DNA of 64,000 nt from Alentia gelatinosa (Eukaryota > Annelida > Polychaeta > Phyllodocida > Polynoidae). The translations under genes were made by a program, and so were the position numbers. Below are positions 26,885 through 36,954 of the stretch, piece after piece; the stretch's first letter is position 1; each line of letters begins with the position of its first letter. The notes beneath the pieces are model-generated. The model ran no database searches and was not told where the DNA came from. It saw only the letters and a program-made list of their open reading frames with translations. The stretch spans positions 49,396,723 through 49,460,722 of the forward strand of contig OX465584.1 in NCBI GenBank assembly GCA_950022655.1. The letters run 5' to 3'.

Positions 26885-29800
26885 ATGCCGTGGCGAAAAA
26901 ACACTGTTCCTTGCCCTTATTGCAATCACTTTAGACCACCTAAGTACATAGCACCTAGTACTGGAGTATTGTGTAGTTCGCCTTTGTGTAAACGTGAAAA
27001 GTTCACTGATGAAACTATTATCCCACCCGCTATAACTGAGGATGGAAAATATTATGAAGCGTATAAATGGAATTTTAGAGCCATTGCCACTGGATTAGCT
27101 GTTTTAGGTGGAATCCAGTCTATATACAACAAAAGGTTAATGCTAACATCTGGTGAGATAGATGAAGTCATAGATACTCTTAGAGTAATTCACGCCAACC
27201 AAATAGCTACTTATAAAGTTGCCGTTTCTTTTGGAAGGATATTATCATGTATAGAAGATGGCGAAGAAAGTGTTATGTATTTTCACGCTTCTGCAAACAA
27301 CGCATCCATATTTTGTGATTCAGACCACCCATCACCTTACATGCAGATAAAAAACGATAGTGACTTTGAAGAATGTCTTTCTCTTGTGCAAGTTATGGCG
27401 CTAGAAGACACAAAAAGAGTAAACACCAAGTGGACCGTTGTAGCGAACGTGAATGTGAACATAACATTAATCCGACCCGAGGAACCGCTTCTCATAGCAC
27501 GCATGGTACACACACCCTTTTTCATGAGAAAAAGAGGGATGCTTCACTTTCACAGACATCCTAGAACAAAAGCGACATATAACGATAACCTATGTTTGTT
27601 CAGATGTGTATCCCACCATTTATATGGAACACCAACGCGCGCGTTAGAACTAATGAAAGCGGTGTACCCAGGGGAAAATGAAGATTCCTTCAAGGGTGTC
27701 CCCCTTCAAGATATCGATGGAATAGGAAGGGAATTTAATGTCAACATTCACATGTATAGACTATTACCACTAAAAAAAAATCAAAAACAAGGTCGAAATA
27801 ACATTAGAGTGGTGAAAATAACACACGTTCAAACAGAATCTATAGTAAACATCAACCTCTACAAAGGACACGCCAGTCTCATAATAGACACAAATCAGTA
27901 TGGGCAAATATTGAGATGTGAAAAATGTAACCACCTCTTCCTTACTCATTCAGGACTTAAAAGACACATGTCTATTAAAAGGGACTGCACTAAAGTCGCT
28001 TTCATTTATCAAGGTGGCGTTTACCAAAATCCCAAATCCGTCTTCACTCAACTGTTAGAAGTGGGTATCCGAGTTCCGAAAGAGTTGCAAATTTACCCCT
28101 ATAGAATAGTGTTTGATTTTGAAAGTTACTTCAGTAGACCAAGCCCGGGTGAGACATCTTTAGGTCATAACACCATCGTCGATGCACACCATATTCCACT
28201 GTCAGCGAGTGTTGCGACTAACTTCCCAGGTTTAGAAAACCCTGTTTGCTTTGTGCGTGAAAGCAATGAAAAAAAAGACCTTCTTATAGACAATGTGCTC
28301 ACCCACATAAACATCCTTGCCAAAAACATAGGCGACTCTGTCTTGGAACTATACACAGATGTTCTGACCGAGTTAGACGGTCTGACTAAAAAAGCCACGG
28401 AATGTGAAAAAAAAGCTCGTAAATCGTGTGGTTACAAAGATAAGTGTAGAAAACCACATCCACTCCAAACACTTCGTCAACGACTCCTAACCCATTTACG
28501 CCGGGTCCCAGTCATTGGATTCAACTCTGGTCGATATGATATAAATCTCATTAAAGATGGGTTTCACGCTTTTTTTTCTGGTGAAGAAAAAAAAGAGATT
28601 CGGACTATAAAAAGAAACAACCAGTACATAGCGATATACACAAAGCACACTGTCTTCCTGGACATGTTCAACTATCTCGCACCAGGGTACTCTTATGCTA
28701 ACTATCTTAAAGCTTTCTTAAAAAACGAGTATAAAGGCTTTTTTCCCTACGAGTGGATGGATAGTGTACGAAAACTGAAAAACACAAAACTACCACCACG
28801 TTCAGCTTTCTATAGTAGTCTCACCAAATCTTGTATTAGTAAGGAAGACTATCTTTCATGCAAGAAAGTGTGGAAAGAGGAAAATATGAAAACGATGAAA
28901 GACTACCTCATTTACTATAACAACAAAGATGTTCTACCTTTTGTCAAAGCCATAAAAGAACACTCCAAATTTTTCATAGAACGAAACATAGACATGTTTA
29001 AAGATGGGTTGACACTACCAGGTCTAACAATGAAATTCCTTTTTGATAATGAGTGTGAGAGCACGCCCTTTGTACTTTTTGGCGAGAAAGATAAAGACAT
29101 ACACAAACTGGTGAGAAAAAACCTGACCGGTGGCCCATCCATTATATTTCACCGACATCACAAATCTGGTTGTAGTAAAATACGAGGGAAACTATATGGT
29201 GAAGAAAGTAAAACATGTCAACATATAATAGGTGTCGATGCAAACAGTCTATATCTGAAATGTATGGGAGAAAACCACTGTACAGGGTACTATGTCATAC
29301 GTGAGGCCGGAGATGATTTCACACCTAAACTCTCACAAAACACAAGCTTTTCAGCTGGTGAGTGGCTGAAATTCCAAGAACACCGAGACAAAATTAAAAT
29401 TCTTCATAGTTTCAACCATGGAGAGGTAAAAGTGGGGCAAATGGGAATTCCCGTAGATGGTTTGATTCCAGAAACAAAAACCATTTATCAGTTCCACGGG
29501 TGCTACTGGCACGGTCATCCGTGTCGATTAAACAAACACAACCTCGCCTCAGTCCGTGCACGTGAAATAGCTAAAGAGAGAGCTGAAAGAACGGTGAGAG
29601 TTACCACTTACCTGAAAACACTCGGATATACAGTGATAGAAAAGTATGAGTGTGATTGGTTAAAAGAAAAAAAATCACCACATTGTCAAGCGTGTGTAAA
29701 TAAATGGCGTGTAAAAAGACCTACGCTGAAAAGTAAAACAACGCCGGAAGAGCTTCTGGATGGTATTAAAAACGGTAGTATATTTGGAATGGCTCAAGTG

Positions 29801-30985
29801 GATATTCACACCCCTGAAAAATTAAAAGAAACATTTTCAGAAATGACACCCATATTCAAAAATGTGAAAGTATCTATGGAAGATGTGGGGGATCACATGC
29901 GTGAATATCTAGTGGAAACTCATTCTCTCACTCAACCACAAAGACAACTCATTGGAAGTTACCATGGAGAGGGTATACTTCTGGGAACACCTCTTCTACA
30001 ATGGTATCTAAACAAAGGTCTTATTGTCACACGTCTCCACCTCGTTATAGAGTATGTACCGGAAAAACCCTTCGAACACTTCATGAATGAAGTTACAAAA
30101 GCTCGACGCAACGGTGATAAAAACTCAGATGGTAAAATCCTATCTGATCTGTACAAACTACTAGGAAACAGTTCCTATGGTAAAACCATATGTAACAAAC
30201 AAAACTTTACCAACACGAGATATGTGTCGCTCAAGAAAGCTCGAGAGTTGGCTTCCCATTGGACGTTACAAAACATGTCTGAAATCAATGAGAATACATT
30301 GGAAATCACGTGCTACCCCAAAACAGTTAGATATGATCTCCCCATCCAGATAGGGTTCATGGTGTATCAGTATGCCAAGCTCAAAATGCTCGCATTTTAC
30401 TACGACTTCCTCTTGCGTTTCATAGACACTAAAGACTTTGAAATGTGCGAAATGGATACAGACAGTTTATATTTCGCTCTGAGTAGTGACAAACTAGAGG
30501 ATGTAATCAAACCAGAACTTAGACGAACCTACTTCACAGAACGACATCTATGGTTACCATCAGAGTCGTGTGATATTCCCTTTCACAGAGAGCAATACAT
30601 TCTGTGTAAAACAAATAGAGCCCCCTGGTTTCCTCATCCTTGTTGCCAAGAAAGATTACTACACGATAAGCGCACTCCAGGTCTATTCAAAGTGGAATGG
30701 GAAGGAGATGAAATGACTTCTCTCAACTCTAAATGCTATATAGGAAAGGGTGAAACTCAAAAGCTTAGTTGTAAAGGTGTCATACAAAAACAAAACAACT
30801 TATCTGTGGGGGACTTTAAGAAAGTACTAGCTAATAGACACGCATATATGGCTACTAACACAGGTTTCAAAGTGGTTAATCATAAAATGGTGACTTATAA
30901 ACAGAGAAAGAGAGGTTTGAACTATCGTTACATTAAACGAAAAGTGTGTGAGGATGGTGTTACAACTCTTCCATTGCAGATATAA
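26885..30985 (+). CDS. POLB: Polinton protein-primed DNA polymerase B
   Basis: 1366 residues from the ATG at 26885; the frame is open from a GTG at 26855, not used here. It replicates the linear element using a protein primer. In order there is a CPYC...C....C zinc-ribbon-like start (10-38), an OTU-like region with NDNLCLFRC (Cys237) and GHASLIID (His329), and a C2H2 finger (345-368). The 3'-5' exonuclease follows, with VFDFES (Asp411) and FNSGRYD (546-552). Polymerase motifs are DANSLYLK (785), an inserted FHGCYWHG domain (870-877), LLGNSSYGK (Asn1095) and MDTDSLYF (Asp1191, Asp1193), then a KxY-like KCYIGKGE near 1290. All catalytic acids are present. The length is usual for Polintons. AATAAA follows at 31164. 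Confidence 0.95.
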   Translation: MPWRKNTVPCPYCNHFRPPKYIAPSTGVLCSSPLCKREKFTDETIIPPAITEDGKYYEAYKWNFRAIATGLAVLGGIQSIYNKRLMLTSGEIDEVIDTLRVIHANQIATYKVAVSFGRILSCIEDGEESVMYFHASANNASIFCDSDHPSPYMQIKNDSDFEECLSLVQVMALEDTKRVNTKWTVVANVNVNITLIRPEEPLLIARMVHTPFFMRKRGMLHFHRHPRTKATYNDNLCLFRCVSHHLYGTPTRALELMKAVYPGENEDSFKGVPLQDIDGIGREFNVNIHMYRLLPLKKNQKQGRNNIRVVKITHVQTESIVNINLYKGHASLIIDTNQYGQILRCEKCNHLFLTHSGLKRHMSIKRDCTKVAFIYQGGVYQNPKSVFTQLLEVGIRVPKELQIYPYRIVFDFESYFSRPSPGETSLGHNTIVDAHHIPLSASVATNFPGLENPVCFVRESNEKKDLLIDNVLTHINILAKNIGDSVLELYTDVLTELDGLTKKATECEKKARKSCGYKDKCRKPHPLQTLRQRLLTHLRRVPVIGFNSGRYDINLIKDGFHAFFSGEEKKEIRTIKRNNQYIAIYTKHTVFLDMFNYLAPGYSYANYLKAFLKNEYKGFFPYEWMDSVRKLKNTKLPPRSAFYSSLTKSCISKEDYLSCKKVWKEENMKTMKDYLIYYNNKDVLPFVKAIKEHSKFFIERNIDMFKDGLTLPGLTMKFLFDNECESTPFVLFGEKDKDIHKLVRKNLTGGPSIIFHRHHKSGCSKIRGKLYGEESKTCQHIIGVDANSLYLKCMGENHCTGYYVIREAGDDFTPKLSQNTSFSAGEWLKFQEHRDKIKILHSFNHGEVKVGQMGIPVDGLIPETKTIYQFHGCYWHGHPCRLNKHNLASVRAREIAKERAERTVRVTTYLKTLGYTVIEKYECDWLKEKKSPHCQACVNKWRVKRPTLKSKTTPEELLDGIKNGSIFGMAQVDIHTPEKLKETFSEMTPIFKNVKVSMEDVGDHMREYLVETHSLTQPQRQLIGSYHGEGILLGTPLLQWYLNKGLIVTRLHLVIEYVPEKPFEHFMNEVTKARRNGDKNSDGKILSDLYKLLGNSSYGKTICNKQNFTNTRYVSLKKARELASHWTLQNMSEINENTLEITCYPKTVRYDLPIQIGFMVYQYAKLKMLAFYYDFLLRFIDTKDFEMCEMDTDSLYFALSSDKLEDVIKPELRRTYFTERHLWLPSESCDIPFHREQYILCKTNRAPWFPHPCCQERLLHDKRTPGLFKVEWEGDEMTSLNSKCYIGKGETQKLSCKGVIQKQNNLSVGDFKKVLANRHAYMATNTGFKVVNHKMVTYKQRKRGLNYRYIKRKVCEDGVTTLPLQI

Positions 30986-31255
30986 AGAAACTTTCCACAT
31001 CGCTTTTTTACATGCAAATGAATTTTTTTACAATTTTTCACAAAAAAGTGACAAAAAATTTCACGCGAATGAATTATTTTTTACAATTTTTCACAAAAAA
31101 GTGAAAAAAATTTCACAGAAAATGTTCATCGAAACTTATATCTATGTAAAACCGTATATCTGTAATAAAAACCTTAATAAGATGTCCTTGTTGTGTCTTT
31201 TGTGCAAGTCTACTATAAAAATCATCTTTAATTCATACGACGTTACACAACTATG
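30986..31255 (+). other. 3' flank of the polymerase gene
   Basis: AT-rich. It contains two diverged copies of ACAATTTTTCACAAAAAAGTGA (near 31030 and 31083) and, on the plus strand, AATAAA at 31164-31169 as a likely polyadenylation signal. It is bounded by the right terminal repeat. Confidence 0.45.
31164..31169 (+). terminator. Polyadenylation signal after the polymerase gene
   Basis: AATAAA about 180 bases past the polymerase stop, within the element. The position is suitable for the rightward transcripts. Confidence 0.4.
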
Positions 31256-31494
31256 GTAATGTATTCTAAATTTAATGTATTCCAAGCAAAACTAGGTCAA
31301 TGTGTGTATGAGTCATCAAAAAGAAAAAGTAGGTCAATGTATGCATGACATGACCTAGATAAATTCTGGTTCCGGTCTCTCCACCAATCAGAACGCTCCA
31401 TTTCTGTGACGTCACAGTACTTCCGTTCTGCAAGTAGGTCAACACCTCTTTCTTCCTTGTATCATACGCGCTAAAAGAACCCTTCTATACTACT
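31256..31494 (-). repeat. Polinton right inverted terminal repeat
   Basis: 31325-31494 is the exact inverted partner of the left repeat. Similarity resumes at about 31256-31290 after a roughly 36-bp segment absent on the left. That segment repeats AGGTCAATGTGTGTATGA, a near copy of AGGTCAATGTATGCATGA just beside it. The TGTGACGTCACA palindrome is at 31405-31416 and CCAATCA at 31384-31390. Confidence 0.93.
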
Positions 31495-31500
31495 CAGGTG
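31495..31500 (+). repeat. Polinton target-site duplication, right copy
   Basis: CAGGTG follows the terminal TATACTACT and matches 14583-14588. Confidence 0.93.
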
Positions 31501-31509
31501 GTGTCATAT

Positions 31510-31570
31510 ATATCAATCATAGATCACGACGTTTCGCGCAAATTCAAAGCGCTTCATCAGGTGATGATAT
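31510..31570 (-). ncRNA. Hammerhead ribozyme motif, Penelope-element type
   Basis: On the minus strand the sequence holds the hammerhead core in order: stem I half ATCAC, CTGATGA, a stem II hairpin closed by GCGC/GCGC, GAAA, the very short stem III ACGT, the cleavage triplet GTC, and the other stem I half GTGAT. An outer helix, ATATC/GATAT, extends stem I across an internal loop. The extra A after CTGATGA and the minimal GAAACGTC end are typical of the type I hammerheads in terminal repeats of Penelope-like retroelements. The core spans 31523-31565. Self-cleavage has not been shown. Confidence 0.72.
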
Positions 31571-33000
31571 TGCATTGAGATAGCATAGGTTAAGTGCATA
31601 AATGGGATTCAACAGTACTTCCTGTTTTCATTGTTAACAAAGGTGAAGTAATAATGTAATAATTATGTAATAATCGACTAATATAGTAATGATTCAAATA
31701 TAAAGAATATGTAATATTGTGAAATATTAGAGAAAATTCTAAGTGCCAGTATAGGGAGTAGGGAGGGTGGGAGAGAATGGTTTATAGATTGGAGAGAGAA
31801 TGAGAGGGAGGAGAGAGATTCGCAGTCTCCGATGGCTGAGCGGGGGAAGCTGATCCCCAATCCTCAGTGGCTGGGAACTGGCCCTCAAAGGATGATGGTC
31901 TGGTGGTGACAGGTCGCCAGGATGTGGCAGACTTGTTTAAGAATCTAGGATCGTACATGAAGAACCTTTTCTGTACCTCGTACAAGGGTTATCGTCTAAT
32001 AATATGTAAGTCTGTTGGCTAAGACAATATTGGCCGTCCATAAGGTCGTTCATAAATGTTGAATGAAATTGACCCGCATTGTCCCTGGGTCTCTATGGCG
32101 TAAAGAAAAGGGTCTACATGTACGATCCTGGATTATGAAACGGGCCCCAGCTGGGTCGTATGACTGGGCTGATGGCAGTAGTGCCTCATTCCGTCATGTA
32201 GGCACGCTGAATAGGATGAAGGGCACCGCCGATGCATTGGCTTGAGGGGGCGTTTGACCAAGGAGGATGACAATCCCGAATATGTTTTATTATCCATCGT
32301 ATACAAAGCCTTCATTGAAAATGTATGGGGACTCAGTAAACCACGACCCATTATACCATAACTGTGGTATACAAATTCTAACCTGTGGTATACGGCCTCA
32401 AAACCATGGTATACGGGAAATATAGTCCCTTTTGCTATAGAGCAAAGAAATAGTCCCTATTGTTATACCCTTTAAAATGACAATTTCTGGGTTTAATTTA
32501 TTCGAAAAGATTGATATAATAAATGCAACAAACGATAATTTTGTGGGCAGACAGCTCTGTAAACCACTCGCGGTTGACCTCGGTATTATTGTCTATATCT
32601 ACCAAGCTATGATGCCTTCAAGTTACAGTTAAAGATTGTGCTAATAGGAAACATCCCGTAAGAACTGAAATGAAGGACATATCATGTGCCTGTTATTTTC
32701 CAATTGTAATGTTTAAACTGATATTCACTTTGATGATGAGCCTGATCCCTGACCATACACTACCTGCAAATATGTTATAGTCGTGCTTTCTCAACTACAT
32801 AACCAATGAAGTCAAATCAAGGAATGATTGTAACATGTGATGCTGGTCGCACATGGAAACCAGCTTTGTAATACTGCTGAGTGTTATCAGTCTAAATAAA
32901 AGTCTTTAAAAAAACGGGATGGGTCATCGCTGGCGGGACCGGGGTCACCGCATCAAGGTCGGTACTTGGCTGGCTGGCGGCCGTGCCTGGAGCACCAGCT
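31571..33000. other. Repeat-derived intergenic sequence
   Basis: No gene was recognised. About 32283-32600 is a dispersed repeat also found at 63670-64000 (TATTATCCATCGTATACAAA, TGTGGTATACGG and others), in a different internal order. The first few hundred bases beyond the ribozyme may be the remainder of a Penelope-like or retrozyme element, but no protein is encoded. Confidence 0.4.
32283..32600 (+). repeat. Dispersed GGTATAC repeat, left copy
   Basis: It shares with 63670-64000 the blocks ATTATCCATCGTATACAAAG, AAAATGTATGGGGACTCAGT, three spaced GGTATAC motifs and AATAGTCCCT. The block AATGCAACAAAC...TTTTGTGGGCAG follows these here, but precedes them in the other copy. Confidence 0.7.
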
Positions 33001-33029
33001 TTCACTGCACCAACACCATCATTTTACAT

Positions 33030-33330
33030 ATGAATGTGCCCGGCGTATATAAGCAAGTATTTTGCATATACAAGGTCGTCCTATTCCTCGTGTGTATATA
33101 CCTGATCTGTAGGCGTATATAAGCGTCCAGTGAAGAGGGCTTCACTGTGAGGGGGCGGATGGTGGGGGGAGGGTTTCCTACTGAGGACACCTATACTTCT
33201 ACCAACACAAAGGGGTGGGAGGCGGCGGGGGCAGAGGGTATTTCCTCTCATATACGCCTGGTGTGAAATACAGCCAAGACGCATCTGTATATAAGGCCTG
33301 GGCGTATATATGTCTATATATTTCAATATA
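33030..33330 (+). promoter_or_regulatory. Clustered GCGTATATA motifs upstream of the DIRS-like element
   Basis: GGCGTATATAAGC at 33043, AGGCGTATATAAGCG near 33111, an inverted CATATACGCC near 33250, and TGTATATAAGG with GGGCGTATATA near 33286-33309. These TATA-bearing repeats precede the Gag-like frame at 33603. They may be the terminal region or promoter of the retroelement. Confidence 0.35.
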
Positions 33331-33602
33331 TAAATATATATTAAGGCTGCTGCAAGTCTACTGTGTAGCTCTCCGCAGCGTATCTAATTCGTGATGTATC
33401 TAGTTGTGTATCTGTCTAGTCACGTTTCTAGGTTAGTCGCTTCACTACTGCTTGACTACCACATCTGTTAGTCATCGCGTTACGTCACATTCTTCTGTGA
33501 TTACCGTTATTCTGCTAGCTCCTGTGATACTAGAAGCACGTATTTTTTAAACTCTGGATCAGTGGTCCGAGTTCTTTTGGTTATACGATAAATTTAACCA
33601 CG

Positions 33603-34479
33603 ATGGGAAGGAAGAGACAAGTTGCTCCTGCCACGACGGTAGATGAATTTGATAGTGCTAGTTATCGGAGAATTTTAGCGGAATCTGAGGCTACGACCGG
33701 AGAGACTGACAGGGAGACTGAGGGAGACCGTTCTTCATCGAGACCCAGCCTTCCGTTGATGTCGAAAATGGAGGGAAGGATGGATAGACTAGAGGCGTCA
33801 CTCTTCACAGTAATAGGTTTGCTGGAAGAAAAGAACGAGAAGAATTCGCTCCAAAAAGATGATCAAGATATCGCTTCTGCAAAGAAAAACGCCAGCTTAC
33901 AAGATGATGGGTCAGCAAATCCGCCTACAGAAAAGCCTACCGAGACGTGTAAGCCAGTGGTGTCGTCAGACGAAAAAGGGGAAGACAAAAGAGGGTAAAT
34001 ATTTGTCGAAACATTTCCTGGGGGAGAATGAAAAACTGTTGACAATTGAAAAATTGAATGTGATAAATTTAAAAATGCTCAAAAATTTGTTAACAAATGG
34101 TGAAAAAGCGATAGATTTTGTTGATCACTTGATATTGTTATCAGAGAAGGCCGAGTCTAAATTTTTCACAAATGAAGCACTATTGAAATACGATAATTCG
34201 GTAAAAGAAAGGGCAGAAAAAGATGGTATCCATGCATTTAAAGGTATCGATCCATCCGATATCGTAAGATATTTGTCATATGAAGGAACGGTGGGTGCTG
34301 CTATGGCCAAAAACAAAAGTAATAAGAAAAATGATCAGATCGGTATTTGCAAAATATTTAATACCACCAAAAACGGTTGCAAGTTTAACCCTTGCAAATG
34401 CAAACATACTTGCTATGATTGCAACTCAAAGTCACACGGGCAGTCTGAGTGTGAATCAACCAAAAAGTATAATAAGTGA
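33603..34479 (+). pseudogene. DIRS-like Gag, frameshifted
   Basis: From the ATG at 33603 one frame runs to 33998 (Ser/Glu-rich with a predicted helix MEGRMDRLEASLFTVIGLLE). The Gag continues in another frame to 34479. The continuation has helical sequence (LTIEKLNVINLKMLKNLL) and a Cys/His-rich end (CKIFNTTKNGCKF, CKCKHTCYDC, HGQSEC) like the zinc-binding tail of DIRS-group Gag proteins. That tail would bind element RNA. The switch of frame near 33996 could be an indel or programmed. The former fits the other damage downstream. Confidence 0.6.
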
Positions 34480-34494
34480 AGGTGGGGTGCGGAT

Positions 34495-36045
34495 ATGGCA
34501 AGTCGAGTAGATAACCGGAACGAGTTTTGTGACAAAGTATCGTTTGTGGAATTTGATGATTCTAAAAATAACTCGTTCTCCGATACATTTGCTTTTGAAT
34601 CTGTAGCACCATCTGTTGATACGTTTGCGATTCATGATGAATCGCCGGTTGATAACCCTAATATCGTTTTTACGGGAGTTGATTCGAAATGCGATTTAGG
34701 TATTTGTTGTTGTACCCACAGGGTTGGGAAAAATTTATCACAAGTAAAGCCATGTCGTTTAAAACGATATTTATTCGGCAAAAGTTGTACTTCAAACTTA
34801 ACTAAATCAGAAAAAGATTTTCTGTGAGACGGTTTTAACAAAGGTTTTAAAATCGTAAATGAAAATTGTGATGCATCTTACGATTGCGATAATTATAACT
34901 CTATTCTTGATGAAAAGTTCAAAAATGAAATGTCTGAAATCGTTAGAAACGGACTAAAAGAGGAAAAAATTGGTATCGCAAAAGAAAAACCCGATTGTAT
35001 TCATGCATTAGGGGCGGTTTTAAAATCGAACGGCAAGTTAAGACCGATTACCGATTGTTCCATGCCAGAAAAATCGAGCATAAACAATCATATGGATTCA
35101 ACTTTTTCAGAAATTCGGTATAATAGCGTTTACAGTGCAGCAGATCGTTTAAATTGGGGCGATTTTATATCGATTGTGGATTTAGAATCGGCCTATAGGT
35201 CGATAAATGTTTTTTCAGACCATACACGCTACCAAGGTTTTAGATGGGATATCGGTTCTGGAGAGACGATATTTAACGATAATCGTTTGTGCTTCGGCCT
35301 ACGTTGTGCACCATCAATTTTTACAAAAATTTCAGATTTTTTGGTGGATGCAGCTATGCAAGAAGGTGTTGATGGTATCGTTAATTACCTTGACGATTTT
35401 CTCATAAGCGGTGAATCGTATGCTGATTGTCTAAGAAAGAGAGATATTTTTATCAATCTTTTGGAGAAATTTGGTTTTGTAATTTCAATTGACAAACTTA
35501 AAGAACCATCTACAAATGCTATTTTTCTCGGTATCACCATTGATACTATTGATAGGTGCCTTACATTACCTGATTCTAAAGTTGAAAAGTTGAAAATCGC
35601 TGTGGGTAATACTTTATCTAAAGGTAATGCAACTAAAAAGGAATTGGAAATGCTAGGGGGCATAATGTCTTTTTGCTCACAGGTAGTTCGGGGTGTTTCA
35701 GATGCATCGGGAAAGGGTTTTGGTGCATGGGCAGGTAAAGATTTCCTGTTAGGCACTTGGAAAGATGACCTTTACTTGTACGGTTTAGAGGACCATATAG
35801 TTGCACCACCTATTGAAGATCTTGGCGATCTAAATATTAATGTTTTAGAACTTTGGCCGATTGTGACAGGCCTAAAACGTTGGGGTACTTCTTATATTAA
35901 CAAGAAGGTGCATCTTATAACAGATAATATGCAGGTGCTTTACATGGTAAACACCGGTAGAAGTCACAACAAAATATGCATGTCTTGGTTGAGAGAGATT
36001 TTTTGGTATTGTTTTATTTTCAATATCCAGATTCATGCCTCATAG
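34495..36045 (+). pseudogene. DIRS-like reverse transcriptase / RNase H, broken
   Basis: One frame runs from 34495 to 36045, interrupted by a TGA at 34825-34827. Reverse-transcriptase motifs are present: GKLRPITDCSMPE, FISIVDLESAYRSI, LCFGLRCAPSIFTKI and the catalytic YLDD in GIVNYLDDFLI. The RNase H part is visible as VSDASGKGFGAWAG, NVLELWPIV and HLITDNMQVLYMVN. The stretch that normally links them is missing: SFCSQVVRG runs directly into VSDASG, consistent with an in-frame deletion of several dozen residues. The RNase H end is cut at FNIQIHAS. Not functional. Confidence 0.78.
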
Positions 36046-36954
36046 ACGGATAAAGTGTACCAGCTCTGACATTTATCATGATTAATTAATTCGATGAAAC
36101 TGTACCTTGAGAGGACATCTAGATGTAAGGCTCTCCCACTGGAATAATGTTATTTTGGAGAAATAAAAGCTGCTTCATTTTTAAATATGATAAGTAAAGG
36201 AGTTAGTTAGAGTATGGCAGTTTTGAATTATTCACATATATTTTGATATCTTCTTCCTGTTAGGTTTGCCTTAGTTTTAGGTCCAAAAACAATTAATGTT
36301 AATATGTTGATTTGTATCTTGTTTACATCAGACCAGTTAGCTATTAATATAGGGGTGTGTCCACTGAGCTCCCGACACGCTCTGACACACTTCAACAAGC
36401 CCTTCCAACACATAATCAAACGTTTTTAGTCTCTGAAGTAACAGTGGACACCCTGTTCCGGACTTCCGACACACTCAGATACACTCAGACACAGCACCCT
36501 TATCATAGCCATGTCTTGTAGCCCTTCCGGCATAATTAGACATGTTTGACAAATTGTAAAGGCCAGTTTGTGTTGGAGTGTGTTGGGAACATTCTGTACT
36601 ATGTAGGCTATGCACCCCTCCCCCCCCCCCACCCACACACTTACATACATGCATCTTTATACCTCTTTTATAATATGCTGATTAATATATCAGCCATCAC
36701 AGTACTGGCTGCTAGGAATGCATGCCACAGAGCCTAGACCGTCTATAAAAAAATAATTTTTAAAAGAGGGGAAAAACTATATCTATCTCCTCTCTATTCC
36801 ATAGTCTTATGCCTCTATATAAAGGTTACCATTTTGTAAATTCTCTTAATCATAATTTTTGCTTTCAGAGACATTAGTCACTAACATTCTTTGCCTCATT
36901 ATTATGTTCTTACATGACCTTTTGTCAAACATGATCTGCTGTTGGTTTATGGTC
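36046..36954. other. Intergenic sequence, no gene seen
   Basis: AT-rich with a C run near 36615. The sequence before the receptor stop probably holds its 3' untranslated region, but no convincing signal was fixed. Nothing else is recognisable. Confidence 0.35.

Larger units (their letters stand above)
14589..31494. mobile_element. Complete Polinton/Maverick element (16,906 bp)
   Basis: The element is bounded by inverted terminal repeats starting AGTAGTATAG and by a 6-bp direct duplication, CAGGTG. It carries the full Polinton core set: protein-primed DNA polymerase B, retroviral-type integrase with a chromodomain, FtsK/HerA-type packaging ATPase, adenovirus-type cysteine protease, double jelly-roll major capsid protein and a putative penton protein. 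Known Polintons are 15-20 kb with this set and are thought to be able to form virions. All the core frames are open and unspliced. Intact ends, intact frames and a perfect target duplication indicate a recent insertion. The left cluster (22886 to 15077) and the gene at 23382-24068 are read leftward; two genes (24945-30985) are read rightward. Confidence 0.96.
33603..36045 (+). mobile_element. Defective DIRS-like retrotransposon (Gag, RT, partial RNase H)
   Basis: A Gag-like frame is followed by a reverse transcriptase and RNase H of the DIRS kind. Defects are a one-base-type frameshift in Gag near 33996, an in-frame TGA at 34825-34827, a deletion between the reverse-transcriptase thumb and RNase H, and loss of everything after 36045, including the tyrosine recombinase expected in this group. 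No terminal repeats could be delimited. Confidence 0.75.
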
